Shown piece after piece: positions 17,242 through 24,927 of a stretch of 64,000 nt of DNA; within the stretch, counting starts at the first letter, position 1, and the number at the start of each line of letters is the position of its first letter. The notes beneath the pieces were generated by a model, which saw only the letters and a program-made list of their open reading frames with translations, did not search any database and was not told the origin of the DNA. The DNA is taken from positions 1-64,000 of the IMG/VR virus record IMGVR_UViG_3300036770_006414; one strand, 5' to 3'. The translations under genes and the position numbers were made by a program. This DNA is from a virus.

Positions 17242-17909
17242 AATTTATGAATCTCGATTGTATGGATGCCACAAACGGCCTCCCTTCCCTTCCTGACGGC
17301 TTCTTTGATTTAGCGATCGTAGACCCGCCTTATGGAATTGGAGCCGACGTAGCCCAAAACAAAGCGGCACAGCAACGAATTAACGCCCAAGGAAAGACAA
17401 AGGCTGGCCGTGGTTGGAAGATGTACCAGGATACTAACTGGGATAGCGCTATTCCAAGTAAAGAGTACTGGGATGAGCTCTTTAGGGTATCGAAGAATCA
17501 GGTTGTCTGGGGTGGCAACTACTTCACTGAATTCCTGCCTCCTTCGATGGGATGGATAGTATGGGATAAATGCCAGAGAGATTTTTCTCTTGCCGACGGG
17601 GAGCTTGCCTGGACTTCGTTTAAAAAGGCGCTCCGTATATGTAGCCTCAGCAGGGGGCTTGCCCAGGCCAATAATAACAATACTGGAGGCAGGGTACATC
17701 CTACTCAGAAGCCAGTAAAATTGTACCAATGGATCCTGGATAATTACGCGAACCCTGGGGATGTTATTCTGGATACCCATGTGGGTAGTGGAAGCAGCCT
17801 GGTGGCTTTTAAGTCATCTGGTTATGATTTTTATGGATATGAGATTGATCCCACGTACTATAAAGAAGCAAACAAGCGTTTACTAAGCGTACAAACCAGA
17901 CTGCTATGA
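17238..17909 (+). CDS. DNA methyltransferase, tandem copy 2
   Basis: This 223-aa paralogue of the upstream enzyme starts in a 4-nt overlap. It keeps NLDCMD, LAIVDPPYGIG, YWDELFRVSKNQVVWGGNYF, HPTQKPVKLYQWIL and ILDTHVGSGSSLVA. Insertions after motif IV (AQNKAAQQRINAQGKTKAGR) and around LRICSLSRGLAQANN distinguish it from the other three and are the likely specificity-determining differences. Confidence 0.9.
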   Translation: MKFMNLDCMDATNGLPSLPDGFFDLAIVDPPYGIGADVAQNKAAQQRINAQGKTKAGRGWKMYQDTNWDSAIPSKEYWDELFRVSKNQVVWGGNYFTEFLPPSMGWIVWDKCQRDFSLADGELAWTSFKKALRICSLSRGLAQANNNNTGGRVHPTQKPVKLYQWILDNYANPGDVILDTHVGSGSSLVAFKSSGYDFYGYEIDPTYYKEANKRLLSVQTRLL

Positions 17910-18529
17910 AATTAGAAAAAAGCATTTTTATCAACGGTGACTGTATGGACCCCAATATTGGGATGCCAGCGTATCCTGATGGTTTTTTTGACTTAGCGAT
18001 TGTTGATCCCCCCTATGGGATTAGCATCAATGCTAACATGGGGCTAAAGAAGGGCCAGAAGAAGAAGCACGAAAAGGTACGGTGGGATGACGAGATACCT
18101 TCCAAGGAGTATTTCGATGAGCTTGTCCGTGTATCTAAAAATCAAATCATTTGGGGCGGCAATTATTTTCCGCTGCCACCAACGAAGCATGTGATCTTCT
18201 GGGATAAGAAAACCCCCATCGGCATGAGCTTTTCCGACGGAGAAATCGCCTGGACATCATTCGATAGGGCTATCCGCAAGGTTACCCTTCGAAACACGAC
18301 TGGCGACAAGATACATCCAACGCAGAAGCCAGTGGCGCTATACCAATGGCTTATCGATAACTATGCGAGCGAAGGAATGACGATCTTGGATACCCATGTC
18401 GGAAGCGGCTCGAGCCTTCTGGCCTTCGAGGCAAACAACCTCAAGTACGTAGGCTACGAGATCAATGCCGACTATTACAAGAAAACAAGCCTCCGCCTCG
18501 CTGGTGGAGTACAAACCAGATTATTCTAA
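17906..18529 (+). CDS. DNA methyltransferase, tandem copy 3
   Basis: This 207-aa third paralogue begins with a 4-nt overlap with copy 2. It has FINGDCMD, LAIVDPPYGIS, EYFDELVRVSKNQIIWGG, HPTQKPVALYQWLI and ILDTHVGSGSSLLA. A basic stretch after motif IV (MGLKKGQKKKHEKVRW) is unique to this copy and could contact DNA. All catalytic blocks are intact, so it is expected to be active. Confidence 0.9.
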   Translation: MKLEKSIFINGDCMDPNIGMPAYPDGFFDLAIVDPPYGISINANMGLKKGQKKKHEKVRWDDEIPSKEYFDELVRVSKNQIIWGGNYFPLPPTKHVIFWDKKTPIGMSFSDGEIAWTSFDRAIRKVTLRNTTGDKIHPTQKPVALYQWLIDNYASEGMTILDTHVGSGSSLLAFEANNLKYVGYEINADYYKKTSLRLAGGVQTRLF

Positions 18530-19143
18530 TGATGTTCATCAACGGAGATTGCATGCACCCGATAACGGGAATGCCTGCGTTCCCAGATAAGTTCTTTGAT
18601 CTGGCGATCGTAGATCCTCCCTACGGGGGTGGCCAACACTTTAACTTCCGCTTTGATGAGGTGTACGAAAACCATGCTCCCAGCAAGGAGTATTTCGATG
18701 AGCTCTTTAGGGTTTCCAAAAACCAGATAATCTGGGGAGGTAACTACTTTACCGACAAGATACCAGTGAGCCGTTGCTGGCTGGTGTGGCAGAAAGGAAA
18801 CCCGCTCCCAAGCTTCTCGGACTTTGAACTTGCCTGGACTTCATTCGACAAGGTGAGTATCAATGTAAAGATTGACTCCTACGGGTTTAGGCATGGTGAC
18901 AAGGTCGGGAGAGGAGAGAAGACGATACATCCAACGCAGAAGCCAGTAGTTTTGTACCAATGGCTGCTTGACAAGTTTGCGCAGCCTGGCTTCAAGATCC
19001 TGGATACTCATGTGGGCAGCGGGAGCAGCCTGGTGGCGTTCCAGGAGAACGGATACGAGTACGTGGGATATGAGATTAACTCAGATTACTACAAGATGGC
19101 AAAGAAACGAATTGATAAAACGCAAAAAAGAATAGTCTTTTGA
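18529..19143 (+). CDS. DNA methyltransferase, tandem copy 4
   Basis: This 204-aa fourth paralogue has FINGDCMHP, LAIVDPPYGGG, EYFDELFRVSKNQIIWGG, HPTQKPVVLYQWLL and ILDTHVGSGSSLVA. The post-motif-IV loop is the shortest (QHFNFRFDEVYENHAP) and the region before HPTQKP has a distinctive VSINVKIDSYGFRHGDKVGR. Its ATG shares the last base of the copy 3 stop. The 3' end overlaps a TTG-started secreted protein gene by 4 nt. Confidence 0.9.
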   Translation: MMFINGDCMHPITGMPAFPDKFFDLAIVDPPYGGGQHFNFRFDEVYENHAPSKEYFDELFRVSKNQIIWGGNYFTDKIPVSRCWLVWQKGNPLPSFSDFELAWTSFDKVSINVKIDSYGFRHGDKVGRGEKTIHPTQKPVVLYQWLLDKFAQPGFKILDTHVGSGSSLVAFQENGYEYVGYEINSDYYKMAKKRIDKTQKRIVF

Positions 19144-19520
19144 AAGTTGCATGGCTTTTTAGTGGTTGCCTGGTGTTTCTGGGCAGCCACCTTTTCTCCC
19201 TCCAGGCCCAGGGTATACATCCCCAGGATTTATGTGCTACTCTTTATGGGTACGATGGGCAGCCTGTTGCTACTTCGTTGCACGTAAGCGAAGAGAATGG
19301 ATGTATTTTAATAAGGGGGATGCTAGAGTCAGAGCCTCGGACATGGGTATTTGGAACAATATCCAAGAGGGGTAAAGTGTATTTTCAGGATTGGGAGTAC
19401 GGGATGCTGGAGTTCACTGTTTCCAGGAATCGAATAACGACATTATTTTACACCAACGACTACTATACTATAACGTATGGGCTAGCCGTTGACTACACAA
19501 AAACAAGAAGATGGGAGTAG
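19140..19520 (+). CDS. small exported protein, TTG start
   Basis: This 126-aa protein has a clear N-terminal signal peptide (hydrophobic WLFSGCLVFLGSHLFSLQA, probable cleavage after AQA or LQA) and a beta-rich mature part with aromatic residues. Translation most likely starts at TTG 19140, which overlaps the upstream stop as TTGA. An internal lipobox-like SGC exists but is too early to be a lipoprotein site. It probably acts in the periplasm or envelope. No family is recognised. Confidence 0.65.
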   Translation: MKVAWLFSGCLVFLGSHLFSLQAQGIHPQDLCATLYGYDGQPVATSLHVSEENGCILIRGMLESEPRTWVFGTISKRGKVYFQDWEYGMLEFTVSRNRITTLFYTNDYYTITYGLAVDYTKTRRWE

Positions 19521-20257
19521 AAGTAAAAGCGATTGGCATGACGATGGGCGTCGGCGAGTTTGCTGGCAGGACGCCAGAGGAGATCATTGTGGCCACGGCT
19601 CGGATATCAACCGAGAAGGAAGGCGATGAGTTGTTTGATAAGCCAGAGCGGCTTATTCAGTACACGATTGGCCACGGGCATTGGTCGCCTTTCGACATGG
19701 TTGATGTAATGTTCTCTATAAAGGGAATATCCATGGTCACCAGTCTCCACTTGATACGGCATTGGTCGTTTAAGCCACAGCAATTCAGCCAGCGGTATTC
19801 CAGGGTTTCCGACGGAGTTATTGAGGTAGAACTCAGGAATGCCAACAAAAACAATCGGCAATCGAGTACTGATGTGTCTGACAATTGGCTACAGGAGATT
19901 GCTCGCCGAAGCAACTATAGAGCCATGACTGAATACGAGACCCTTGTATCGAATGGCGTGGCCCCAGAAACTGCCAGAATGATACTGCCAATGGCTACCA
20001 GGACCAGAATGAATTACAAGGGGAGCGTTCGATCGATTATAACCTTTCTGGACCAGCGATTGAGCAAGCATACCCAAAAGGAGACCAGGCTGGTGGCTGA
20101 GGCAATGAGGGACATCCTTATCGAGCACTTTCCGATAATCTCGGGTGCGTTAAACAACTTCCAAGGAGCTGATCAGATTCCGATACTGGATCAGCTTGCG
20201 GTAATAAGGAATTTGCAAAACATTGAAAAAATCAAAGAACTATGGAAGGCGGCATGA
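19511..20257 (+). CDS. thyX: flavin-dependent thymidylate synthase
   Basis: This 248-aa ThyX converts dUMP to dTMP using FAD and methylene-tetrahydrofolate. The ThyX signature lies at about residues 83-97 as RHWSFKPQQFSQRYS: RH and SQRY are kept, but the third signature residue, usually Arg, is Trp, and the usual Glu in the middle is Gln. The C-terminal half has ARMILPMATRTRMNYKGSVR, the conserved active-site Arg region. It would work with the dCMP deaminase at 41495. It overlaps the neighbours by 10 and 4 nt. Confidence 0.88.
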   Translation: MGVEVKAIGMTMGVGEFAGRTPEEIIVATARISTEKEGDELFDKPERLIQYTIGHGHWSPFDMVDVMFSIKGISMVTSLHLIRHWSFKPQQFSQRYSRVSDGVIEVELRNANKNNRQSSTDVSDNWLQEIARRSNYRAMTEYETLVSNGVAPETARMILPMATRTRMNYKGSVRSIITFLDQRLSKHTQKETRLVAEAMRDILIEHFPIISGALNNFQGADQIPILDQLAVIRNLQNIEKIKELWKAA

Positions 20258-20412
20258 CGGAACAACAAAAGGCGCTTCTGAGCCTGTTTTCAATTCCTGT
20301 GGTAAGCGTGTTTACCGCAGAGCTCTGGCAGCAATCGGAGGTGCTCTTTGCTGCTGGCGGGGCGATTCTGTTGATATTTATTTACATCAAAATTTTAACC
20401 AAGCGATTATGA
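20254..20412 (+). CDS. small single-span membrane peptide
   Basis: This 52-codon frame starts MTEQQKALLSLFSIPVVSVF and has a C-terminal membrane segment (VLFAAGGAILLIFIYIKIL). It is joined to thyX by an ATGA overlap and to the following MazG-like gene by another ATGA overlap, which strongly suggests that it is a real coupled gene despite its size. The role is unknown. Holin-like or membrane-perturbing functions are possible. Confidence 0.6.
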   Translation: MTEQQKALLSLFSIPVVSVFTAELWQQSEVLFAAGGAILLIFIYIKILTKRL

Positions 20413-20840
20413 TTGACGAAGTGATGAAATGGAGAACGGATTTTAGCATCCAAACCACCAAGGCTGGAGCTATGCTTGGCCTGTCAGAGGAATACATAGA
20501 ACTCAAGGAAGCGTACGATAATTACATCAACAGCCTGCGCGTCGACGGCAATCCAGATGCCGAGTCGGTAAATGGCCTCAAGAAGGAGTGGGCCGACGTA
20601 TTTTTTACGCTGGTGCAATTTGCCCATGTCTTTGGAATAAACATGGAGCAAAGCATCAAGGCGGTGCTCGAATCGAACTACACGAAACGGATGACGGTAG
20701 AGGAATACAAGCAGCTGTATCCCGATGGGAACTCGGATGCTTTCCCAGTAACAAAGGATGGGTATGTGTACCTATACGACGCAGACTTTAAGCTCCTCAA
20801 GGGGCCAAAGTACAAGCCAGTAGACTGGTTTAAGATATGA
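20409..20840 (+). CDS. MazG-like nucleotide pyrophosphohydrolase
   Basis: This 143-aa protein has the all-alpha NTP pyrophosphatase pattern: EEYIELKEAYD gives the EExxE metal-binding motif and KKEWADVFFTL gives ExxD one helix later. Such enzymes hydrolyse (d)NTPs to monophosphates and, in phages, sanitise pools or alter host alarmone signalling. The C-terminal 45 residues after YKQLYPDGNSDAF form a strand-rich tail seen in phage versions. The start at 20409 is chosen from the ATGA overlap with the membrane peptide. Confidence 0.75.
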   Translation: MIDEVMKWRTDFSIQTTKAGAMLGLSEEYIELKEAYDNYINSLRVDGNPDAESVNGLKKEWADVFFTLVQFAHVFGINMEQSIKAVLESNYTKRMTVEEYKQLYPDGNSDAFPVTKDGYVYLYDADFKLLKGPKYKPVDWFKI

Positions 20841-20941
20841 GAGATAAGATTGTATTTATAGCGCTGGCAGTCCTGGCTTTTTTGCTGGGCCTGCTGGCAG
20901 GCTACGAGTTCTACAACTACTTACCAAATTTACTACCATGA
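20837..20941 (+). CDS. 34-aa single-span membrane peptide
   Basis: This tiny gene encodes a peptide with one membrane segment (IVFIALAVLAFLLGLLAGY) followed by YEFYNYLPNLLP. It shares ATGA overlaps with both neighbours (20837-20840 and 20938-20941), so all three reading frames are packed without gaps. That packing is the main support for its reality. The function is unknown. Confidence 0.6.
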   Translation: MRDKIVFIALAVLAFLLGLLAGYEFYNYLPNLLP

Positions 20942-21192
20942 CAGATCCAGAGCCTTTGGTTTTTGTAGCGCTCCCCAAGATGGGACACAAAGTCGATATT
21001 GTTCCAGCGATCAAGATCGGGGAGAAGGGAGATCACTTTATACTCGTTACGACCGACGGGATTATAGAGTACCACAAGGAGAGTGTTTTTTATACGCTCC
21101 AAGAGGCCCTGGATAGATTCAGGGAGTCTATCCTTAGGGATGCTTGGTATCTTTACAGCAATAGAAAAGTTATTCTCGATGGCGTATCATGA
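20938..21192 (+). CDS. small hypothetical protein
   Basis: This 84-aa protein has a beta-rich N-terminal half (PLVFVALPKMGHKVDIVPAI) and a helical end (TLQEALDRFRESILRDAWYL). It is a soluble, single-domain protein with no family recognised. It overlaps the membrane peptide upstream (4 nt) and the HTH gene downstream (14 nt). Confidence 0.65.
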   Translation: MTDPEPLVFVALPKMGHKVDIVPAIKIGEKGDHFILVTTDGIIEYHKESVFYTLQEALDRFRESILRDAWYLYSNRKVILDGVS

Positions 21193-21418
21193 TGAAATCG
21201 CGGAGACCCTTTCTCGGGAGCTGGGCAATAGCTCAGCCCCCGTCATAGGGGCAAAGGAATGGCCGCAGGAGGTTGCCCAGGCTGTGCTTGCCACCATGGA
21301 AAAAACGGGGGCTACCGCCAGGCTGATGGCCGAATTACTTAAAGTACCAGAATCAAGAATATGGAGATGGAAAGATCGGATACAATTCACAGATACAAAA
21401 TATTTGCAATCCGTATAA
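21179..21418 (+). CDS. small helix-turn-helix protein
   Basis: This 79-aa protein has a helix-turn-helix near the C-terminus (ARLMAELLKVPESRIWRW, about residues 49-66) preceded by a helical region. The pattern resembles transposase or resolvase-type HTH modules without a catalytic domain. It is likely a small DNA-binding regulator at the start of the accessory region. The start at 21179 gives a 14-nt overlap with the upstream gene. Confidence 0.6.
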   Translation: MAYHDEIAETLSRELGNSSAPVIGAKEWPQEVAQAVLATMEKTGATARLMAELLKVPESRIWRWKDRIQFTDTKYLQSV

Positions 21419-21488
21419 GTTGCCTTGAGCTGTTGTTTGAAAATGCTTACATTGGCTTCGGACAGCGATACGGTCATCTCGGGTTTCT

Positions 21489-21566
21489 ATGATAATACAA
21501 TTTATTTTCTCTGTAGTTATCGTGGTGGCTTTTTGGGAGATAATTGATCGCCTTTTTGACAAGTAA
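21489..21566 (+). CDS. 25-aa membrane peptide (tentative)
   Basis: A 26-codon frame begins MIIQFIFSVVIVVAFWEIID and ends RLFDK. Almost the whole peptide is one membrane span. It sits alone between the HTH gene and the gene at 21582. A competing 34-codon frame from 21444 overlaps it. Its size makes it tentative; similar tiny membrane genes occur nearby at 20254, 20837 and 27944. Confidence 0.35.
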   Translation: MIIQFIFSVVIVVAFWEIIDRLFDK

Positions 21567-21581
21567 TCTCCCTTTCCCCTC

Positions 21582-21881
21582 ATGACGGAACAAGATATAT
21601 ATAATATACTCCACAGGGAGCGAGTAACCTATAAAGAACTCATGAAAGCAATAGATACCGCTGGTAATATGTTCTATGAAGAAGGCAAGCTTGTGGTAAG
21701 GAGTCTGGGGGAGAAAAGGCCCAGGAAGGCCACAGTTCGCCCAGGATCGATCATTAGAACTGGCAATATAGCATTGATCGGTTTCTCTTATGCGTTGAGC
21801 GTAAGCAAGACTACGAGGACCAGCCGAGTGTTCAACCGAACATTTTATGACGGCCCGAGCCAATTGATAGGGTTCTTGTAG
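21582..21881 (+). CDS. hypothetical protein
   Basis: This 99-aa protein has a helical N-terminus (EQDIYNILHRERVTYKELMK) that resembles a small DNA- or protein-binding helical domain, then a basic middle (GEKRPRKATVRPGS) and a hydrophobic patch (NIALIGFSYALSV). No family is recognised. It is preceded by CTCCCTTTCCCCTC, the same as the 3' arm of the intergenic hairpins, but the matching 5' arm is missing. Confidence 0.5.
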   Translation: MTEQDIYNILHRERVTYKELMKAIDTAGNMFYEEGKLVVRSLGEKRPRKATVRPGSIIRTGNIALIGFSYALSVSKTTRTSRVFNRTFYDGPSQLIGFL

Positions 21882-21991
21882 CCTTATCTCTGGGTTGTTT
21901 TCAAAAAAAACAAAATAATTTTAATACAAGCGCAATATGCCGCGCTGCCACTCCGTTACAATGGGGTATTTTTTAACCAAAACAAATCAAG

Positions 21992-22363
21992 ATGAGGTAC
22001 TTAATTGTATTTGCCATCCTCATGATGGTCACAGCTGCACAGGGCCAGGTTTTTACCAGCAAAGCCAAAGACGGAGAACTTCAGGTGACATCCTGGGAAC
22101 GCCTGGTCTACTGCCAGGAAGTTGAAAACAGGACAATCTCCATCAACGAGTCGGAGACTCACTTCTGGGTGGTAATCGACTCCAAGGAGAGTGTATTCCT
22201 CGACAAAAGCCTCCTTCGGCAATCCGCCAACCAAGAAGACCAGATCCAGATGGTTACAAACAACGGATCGACTCTTGGGTTGCGACGCCAGGGCAGTTAT
22301 GTTAAAGGGATCGCTTTTAAGACTGGTGATATTTCTATCACCTGGGGAGTATCTATTATCTGA
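21992..22363 (+). CDS. small exported protein
   Basis: This 123-aa protein has an N-terminal signal peptide (MRYLIVFAILMMVTAAQGQ, cleavage near AQG or GQ) and a beta-rich mature region with one Cys. It likely acts in the periplasm or on the outer membrane. No family is recognised. It resembles in layout the exported proteins at 19140 and 39077, which may modify the envelope or block other phages, but that is a guess. About 110 nt of AT-rich, gene-free DNA lies upstream. Confidence 0.6.
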   Translation: MRYLIVFAILMMVTAAQGQVFTSKAKDGELQVTSWERLVYCQEVENRTISINESETHFWVVIDSKESVFLDKSLLRQSANQEDQIQMVTNNGSTLGLRRQGSYVKGIAFKTGDISITWGVSII

Positions 22364-22369
22364 ACAAGC

Positions 22370-22405
22370 CTGGAGGGTAGAGGAATTGCCCTTTCCCCTC
22401 CAGAC
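22370..22405 (+). promoter_or_regulatory. start-proximal hairpin (GGAGG family)
   Basis: CTGGAGGG (22370-22377) pairs with CCCTCCAG (22396-22403), 8 bp, around an 18-nt loop ending TTGCCCTTTC. After the stem come ACC and an A-run, and the ATG at 22420 lies 16 nt from the stem base. The 3' arm is the same as in the hairpins at 25634 and 27506. Confidence 0.6.
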
Positions 22406-22419
22406 CAAAAAAAAACAGC

Positions 22420-22758
22420 ATGGAATACGCAGTATCAGCATTTTTGACATTAACCCCAATGCTTGGATGGTGGACCTTCGAACAGCCCATGCATGCTACA
22501 ATGATCTGTGGAGAGGCCACCTCGGAGATCATAGATGTACGAATTGAATGCGACGGAAAGACCATCACGGTTGAGTACGACAACAGAATACAGGAGTTTG
22601 TTGCACCACCTGTAACTAATTTCAGGGATAAGACATACGGCTTCTTGCAAAACGGCCAGGCCACGGCCACGATAGGATTCGATGGGAGAATCGTAGACTT
22701 TCAAATGTATGTCCAGAATTCAGACGAGATTAACTGGACAATAAATCAACGAAGATGA
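22420..22758 (+). CDS. hypothetical protein with hydrophobic N-terminus
   Basis: This 112-aa protein begins MEYAVSAFLTLTPMLGWW, possibly a weak signal or membrane-associated segment, followed by a beta-rich domain with two Cys (TMICGEATS and IECDGKT). No family is recognised. The start is supported by the hairpin upstream at the standard distance. It overlaps the DUF1937 gene by 4 nt. Confidence 0.6.
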   Translation: MEYAVSAFLTLTPMLGWWTFEQPMHATMICGEATSEIIDVRIECDGKTITVEYDNRIQEFVAPPVTNFRDKTYGFLQNGQATATIGFDGRIVDFQMYVQNSDEINWTINQRR

Positions 22759-23084
22759 TATTTATATCAAGCCCCTATAGCCACCAGGAGCAGCTTGTTA
22801 GGCAAAAGCGCTACGAGGCAGTAAGCAATTACGCCGCAAAGCTAATCAAGGACGGAGAGGTTGCTTTCTCTCCTATTACGTACGGGCATATAATTGTCGA
22901 GTTCGACAATACGCTGCCCACCGACTGGCTGTTTTGGGAGAAGTTCTGCTTCGACTTTCTTAGGTATTCAACCTCTATGCATGTGCTCATGCTTGACGGA
23001 TGGGAGGCCTCCAAGGGAGTAGATACCGAAATCACAATGGCCAAGCTTCTCAATATTCCAATCACTTACGTAATGCCGAAGTAA
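22755..23084 (+). CDS. DUF1937-like (nucleoside 2-deoxyribosyltransferase fold) protein
   Basis: This 109-aa protein begins MIFISSPYSHQEQLVRQKRY and contains FSPITYGHIIVEFDNTLP and MLDGWEASKGVDTEI, the hallmarks of the DUF1937 family, which is related to nucleoside 2-deoxyribosyltransferases. The Asp-Gly-Trp and SKGVxxE residues resemble the nucleoside-binding and catalytic parts. It may process modified or salvaged nucleosides together with ThyX and the deaminase. The assignment to the fold is good; the substrate is unknown. Confidence 0.75.
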   Translation: MIFISSPYSHQEQLVRQKRYEAVSNYAAKLIKDGEVAFSPITYGHIIVEFDNTLPTDWLFWEKFCFDFLRYSTSMHVLMLDGWEASKGVDTEITMAKLLNIPITYVMPK

Positions 23085-23611
23085 TGAAAAATGTATTTTT
23101 GCTGAAAGGAGATAGAATTGTTGCTGACAGAGCAATCATAACGTTCGAAGAGGGGAAGAGGGTCTATTCCTTCGAGAACTTTATACCCCACAGTACTTTC
23201 CATGAGACAGGTCTTGAGGATATGGGCGTGATTGTTTTCGAGAGTTTCGAAGAGTGTGTCGAATACATCAACGAAAAGATCGACGAGCATACGCGGGCTG
23301 CCGAAGCTCTCAAGGTTGCCAAGCAGCAGGCCGACTTCACAAAGATGTTTTCCTGGAACGGCGCTGTGGCCGAGTACTTTATTCCCAAGTACAACCCATC
23401 ACGGCCAGGCTGCGCCGATAGGCCACCGACGGCAAAAAACGTCATCAAGCTCAAATCCGACGGCGATCATTTTGCTATTGAAGATCTGCTTGACCTGACG
23501 CTGGTAGCCCTTCGGGAATCTGTAGCCAGTCGCGACGAGAGCGATTACGACAGTAAACTAGATTTGGCTGTCCGAATGTTGGAGGAAGCCCGCGAAAACA
23601 TCAAGCTATGA
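23084..23611 (+). CDS. hypothetical protein
   Basis: This 175-aa protein is mixed alpha/beta. The N-terminal part is strand-rich (NVFLLKGDRIVADRAIITF) and the C-terminal third helical (EDLLDLTLVALRESVA). A conserved-looking GCADRPPTA sits mid-protein. Small phage proteins containing RPxTA-type motifs followed by a helical end are common but unassigned. The start shares TAATG with the upstream stop. Confidence 0.65.
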   Translation: MKNVFLLKGDRIVADRAIITFEEGKRVYSFENFIPHSTFHETGLEDMGVIVFESFEECVEYINEKIDEHTRAAEALKVAKQQADFTKMFSWNGAVAEYFIPKYNPSRPGCADRPPTAKNVIKLKSDGDHFAIEDLLDLTLVALRESVASRDESDYDSKLDLAVRMLEEARENIKL

Positions 23612-24093
23612 GTTGGGCCTCAGAAAAAGCGTGGAGCGTACTCGCTGACCACGCCCACAACGTATCCTGGTGGTGGTACAAGTATCTTTCCTACTCTAAC
23701 GGCCTGTGGCTACTCTTTAAGCATAGACCAGAGCCTGGGGAAACCTGGGGGGCATTGATTCTACATAACGAGCGATCAAGCGCCCCGCGGGAGCAAGAAG
23801 TTTTTAACCTCAAAAATGTAATGGCCATGGCGGTTTCTGTGGGTTCTTTTATTACGACTTCACATATCCTCAAAGAGTTTATCTCCGAGACCCAAAAATC
23901 CCTCGAGGACTCTACTCTGACGGATACAAAACGAGCAGAGCTCGAACTGAATTTAAAAGCTCTTAATCATGCGTACAGCGTAGTTATGTTGTACGCCATG
24001 GACATGGAGATATTACCTAAAAGCGAGGTGCTTGCCGAAGATAATCAGCTGGACCTCTTTAACTCTGAAGAATATGCTAGTCAACAAGATTGA
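23608..24093 (+). CDS. hypothetical protein
   Basis: This 161-aa protein is helical, with an aromatic N-terminal part (VSWWWYKYLSYSNGLWLLF) and charged helices later (LKEFISETQKSLEDSTLTD). The end, EDNQLDLFNSEE, contains QLDLF, which matches the QL(S/D)LF beta-clamp-binding consensus. That would allow binding to the phage or host sliding clamp, which is an inference. It overlaps the upstream gene by 4 nt. Confidence 0.6.
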   Translation: MSWASEKAWSVLADHAHNVSWWWYKYLSYSNGLWLLFKHRPEPGETWGALILHNERSSAPREQEVFNLKNVMAMAVSVGSFITTSHILKEFISETQKSLEDSTLTDTKRAELELNLKALNHAYSVVMLYAMDMEILPKSEVLAEDNQLDLFNSEEYASQQD

Positions 24094-24385
24094 GTCATTA
24101 TTGAACCTTCTCCCTCAAGACGTCCTAGAGGAGAACAAAGAGCGTATTGAAAGGGCTCTGGATGTACTATCTGGGAAGAAGAGCAAGTTTGAGGTCGGAG
24201 ACTCCGTATGTCACTACCTGGTCGGAACGGTAACAGAGGTGGATGAGAACATGATCTTTGGGGTTAGCGTAAAGTTCATGGCGACCAACACACAGGTGAC
24301 GTTTACCCATGATGGAAAACTCTGGGATACCGACGAGGAGCAAAGCCTCTGGCATACTCAAGACTTTATTGAAAAATTCTCCTAG
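24074..24385 (+). CDS. hypothetical protein with SH3-like GDxV module
   Basis: This 103-aa protein has a helical N-terminal half (LPQDVLEENKERIERALDVL) followed by a small beta module starting KFEVGDSVCHYLVGTVTEVD. The GDxV...GxVxE pattern recurs in the proteins at 26167 and 37378 and resembles KOW/SH3-like barrels. The start at 24074 is favoured by the 20-nt overlap with the previous gene and by the helix it begins. Confidence 0.55.
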   Translation: MLVNKIESLLNLLPQDVLEENKERIERALDVLSGKKSKFEVGDSVCHYLVGTVTEVDENMIFGVSVKFMATNTQVTFTHDGKLWDTDEEQSLWHTQDFIEKFS

Positions 24386-24401
24386 CGGAGTAATTGTGCG
24401 G

Positions 24402-24445
24402 ATGGGTGGGGCCAGGATTTTTGCTCAGTAAATGGCTCTGCCCAT
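24402..24445 (+). promoter_or_regulatory. start-proximal hairpin with a different sequence
   Basis: ATGGGTGGGGCC (24402-24413) pairs with GGCTCTGCCCAT (24434-24445): 12 continuous pairs, three of them G-U. The base is 14 nt before the ATG at 24460 and is followed by an A-rich leader with eight A. Sequence is unrelated to the GGAGG hairpins but the geometry is the same. Confidence 0.6.
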
Positions 24446-24459
24446 ACCGTATAAAAAAA

Positions 24460-24927
24460 ATGAAAATGCAGAATCTAGAGATCGTTTTAAAATTCGTTGG
24501 TGACGTCTACGGCCATACCTATGCACTTCCTTTATCTCTTGTTGATCAGTTTCGCGACGACAACAGGAATGTGTACACCGAGGAGTACAAGAAAGTACCA
24601 ACGAAGTATCTAAAGTACAGGGTAGACCTTAACAAGGAATACAGACTGGTTGTGCCCATAGAGGAGGTAAACAGGGTACTTGTCCTGGCGAGGCCCTGGC
24701 TCAACAAAGATATGCCATACAGAGCTATAGACATGTCTGGAGAGGATTGGTACTTCCCAGAAAAGCCCTTTATGAATAAAAAATGGTGGATGCTTAACGA
24801 CGATATGCTAGCCTGGGAATCTACCGATGGGGATATCTCCGAATCGTGGGCCAAGATGTACTGGGAGCAAAGCCTTCAGAGCTTCGAGGAGTACTCCGAA
24901 ATCAGCCAAAAAGTAATTATCAAGTAA
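24460..24927 (+). CDS. RPW-domain protein 1
   Basis: This 155-aa protein has an N-terminal beta-rich half (residues 1-70, VLKFVGDVYGHTYALPLSL) of unknown type. The C-terminal half is the first copy of an aromatic domain that recurs through this region: RPW, PYRAIDMSG, WYF, then WAKMYWEQSLQSFEEY. That domain is unrecognised. The A-rich leader and the hairpin 14 nt upstream support the start. The stop shares TAATG with the next gene, another member of the family. Confidence 0.65.
   Translation: MKMQNLEIVLKFVGDVYGHTYALPLSLVDQFRDDNRNVYTEEYKKVPTKYLKYRVDLNKEYRLVVPIEEVNRVLVLARPWLNKDMPYRAIDMSGEDWYFPEKPFMNKKWWMLNDDMLAWESTDGDISESWAKMYWEQSLQSFEEYSEISQKVIIK

Noticed and set aside
16615-19143. Restriction-modification system
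   Set aside because: No endonuclease-like gene lies beside the four methyltransferases; neighbours are a cell-wall hydrolase and an exported protein.
21444-21548. 34-codon frame overlapping the 25-aa membrane peptide
   Set aside because: It has no membrane segment, no leader and contains the repeated non-coding motif, so the other frame is preferred.
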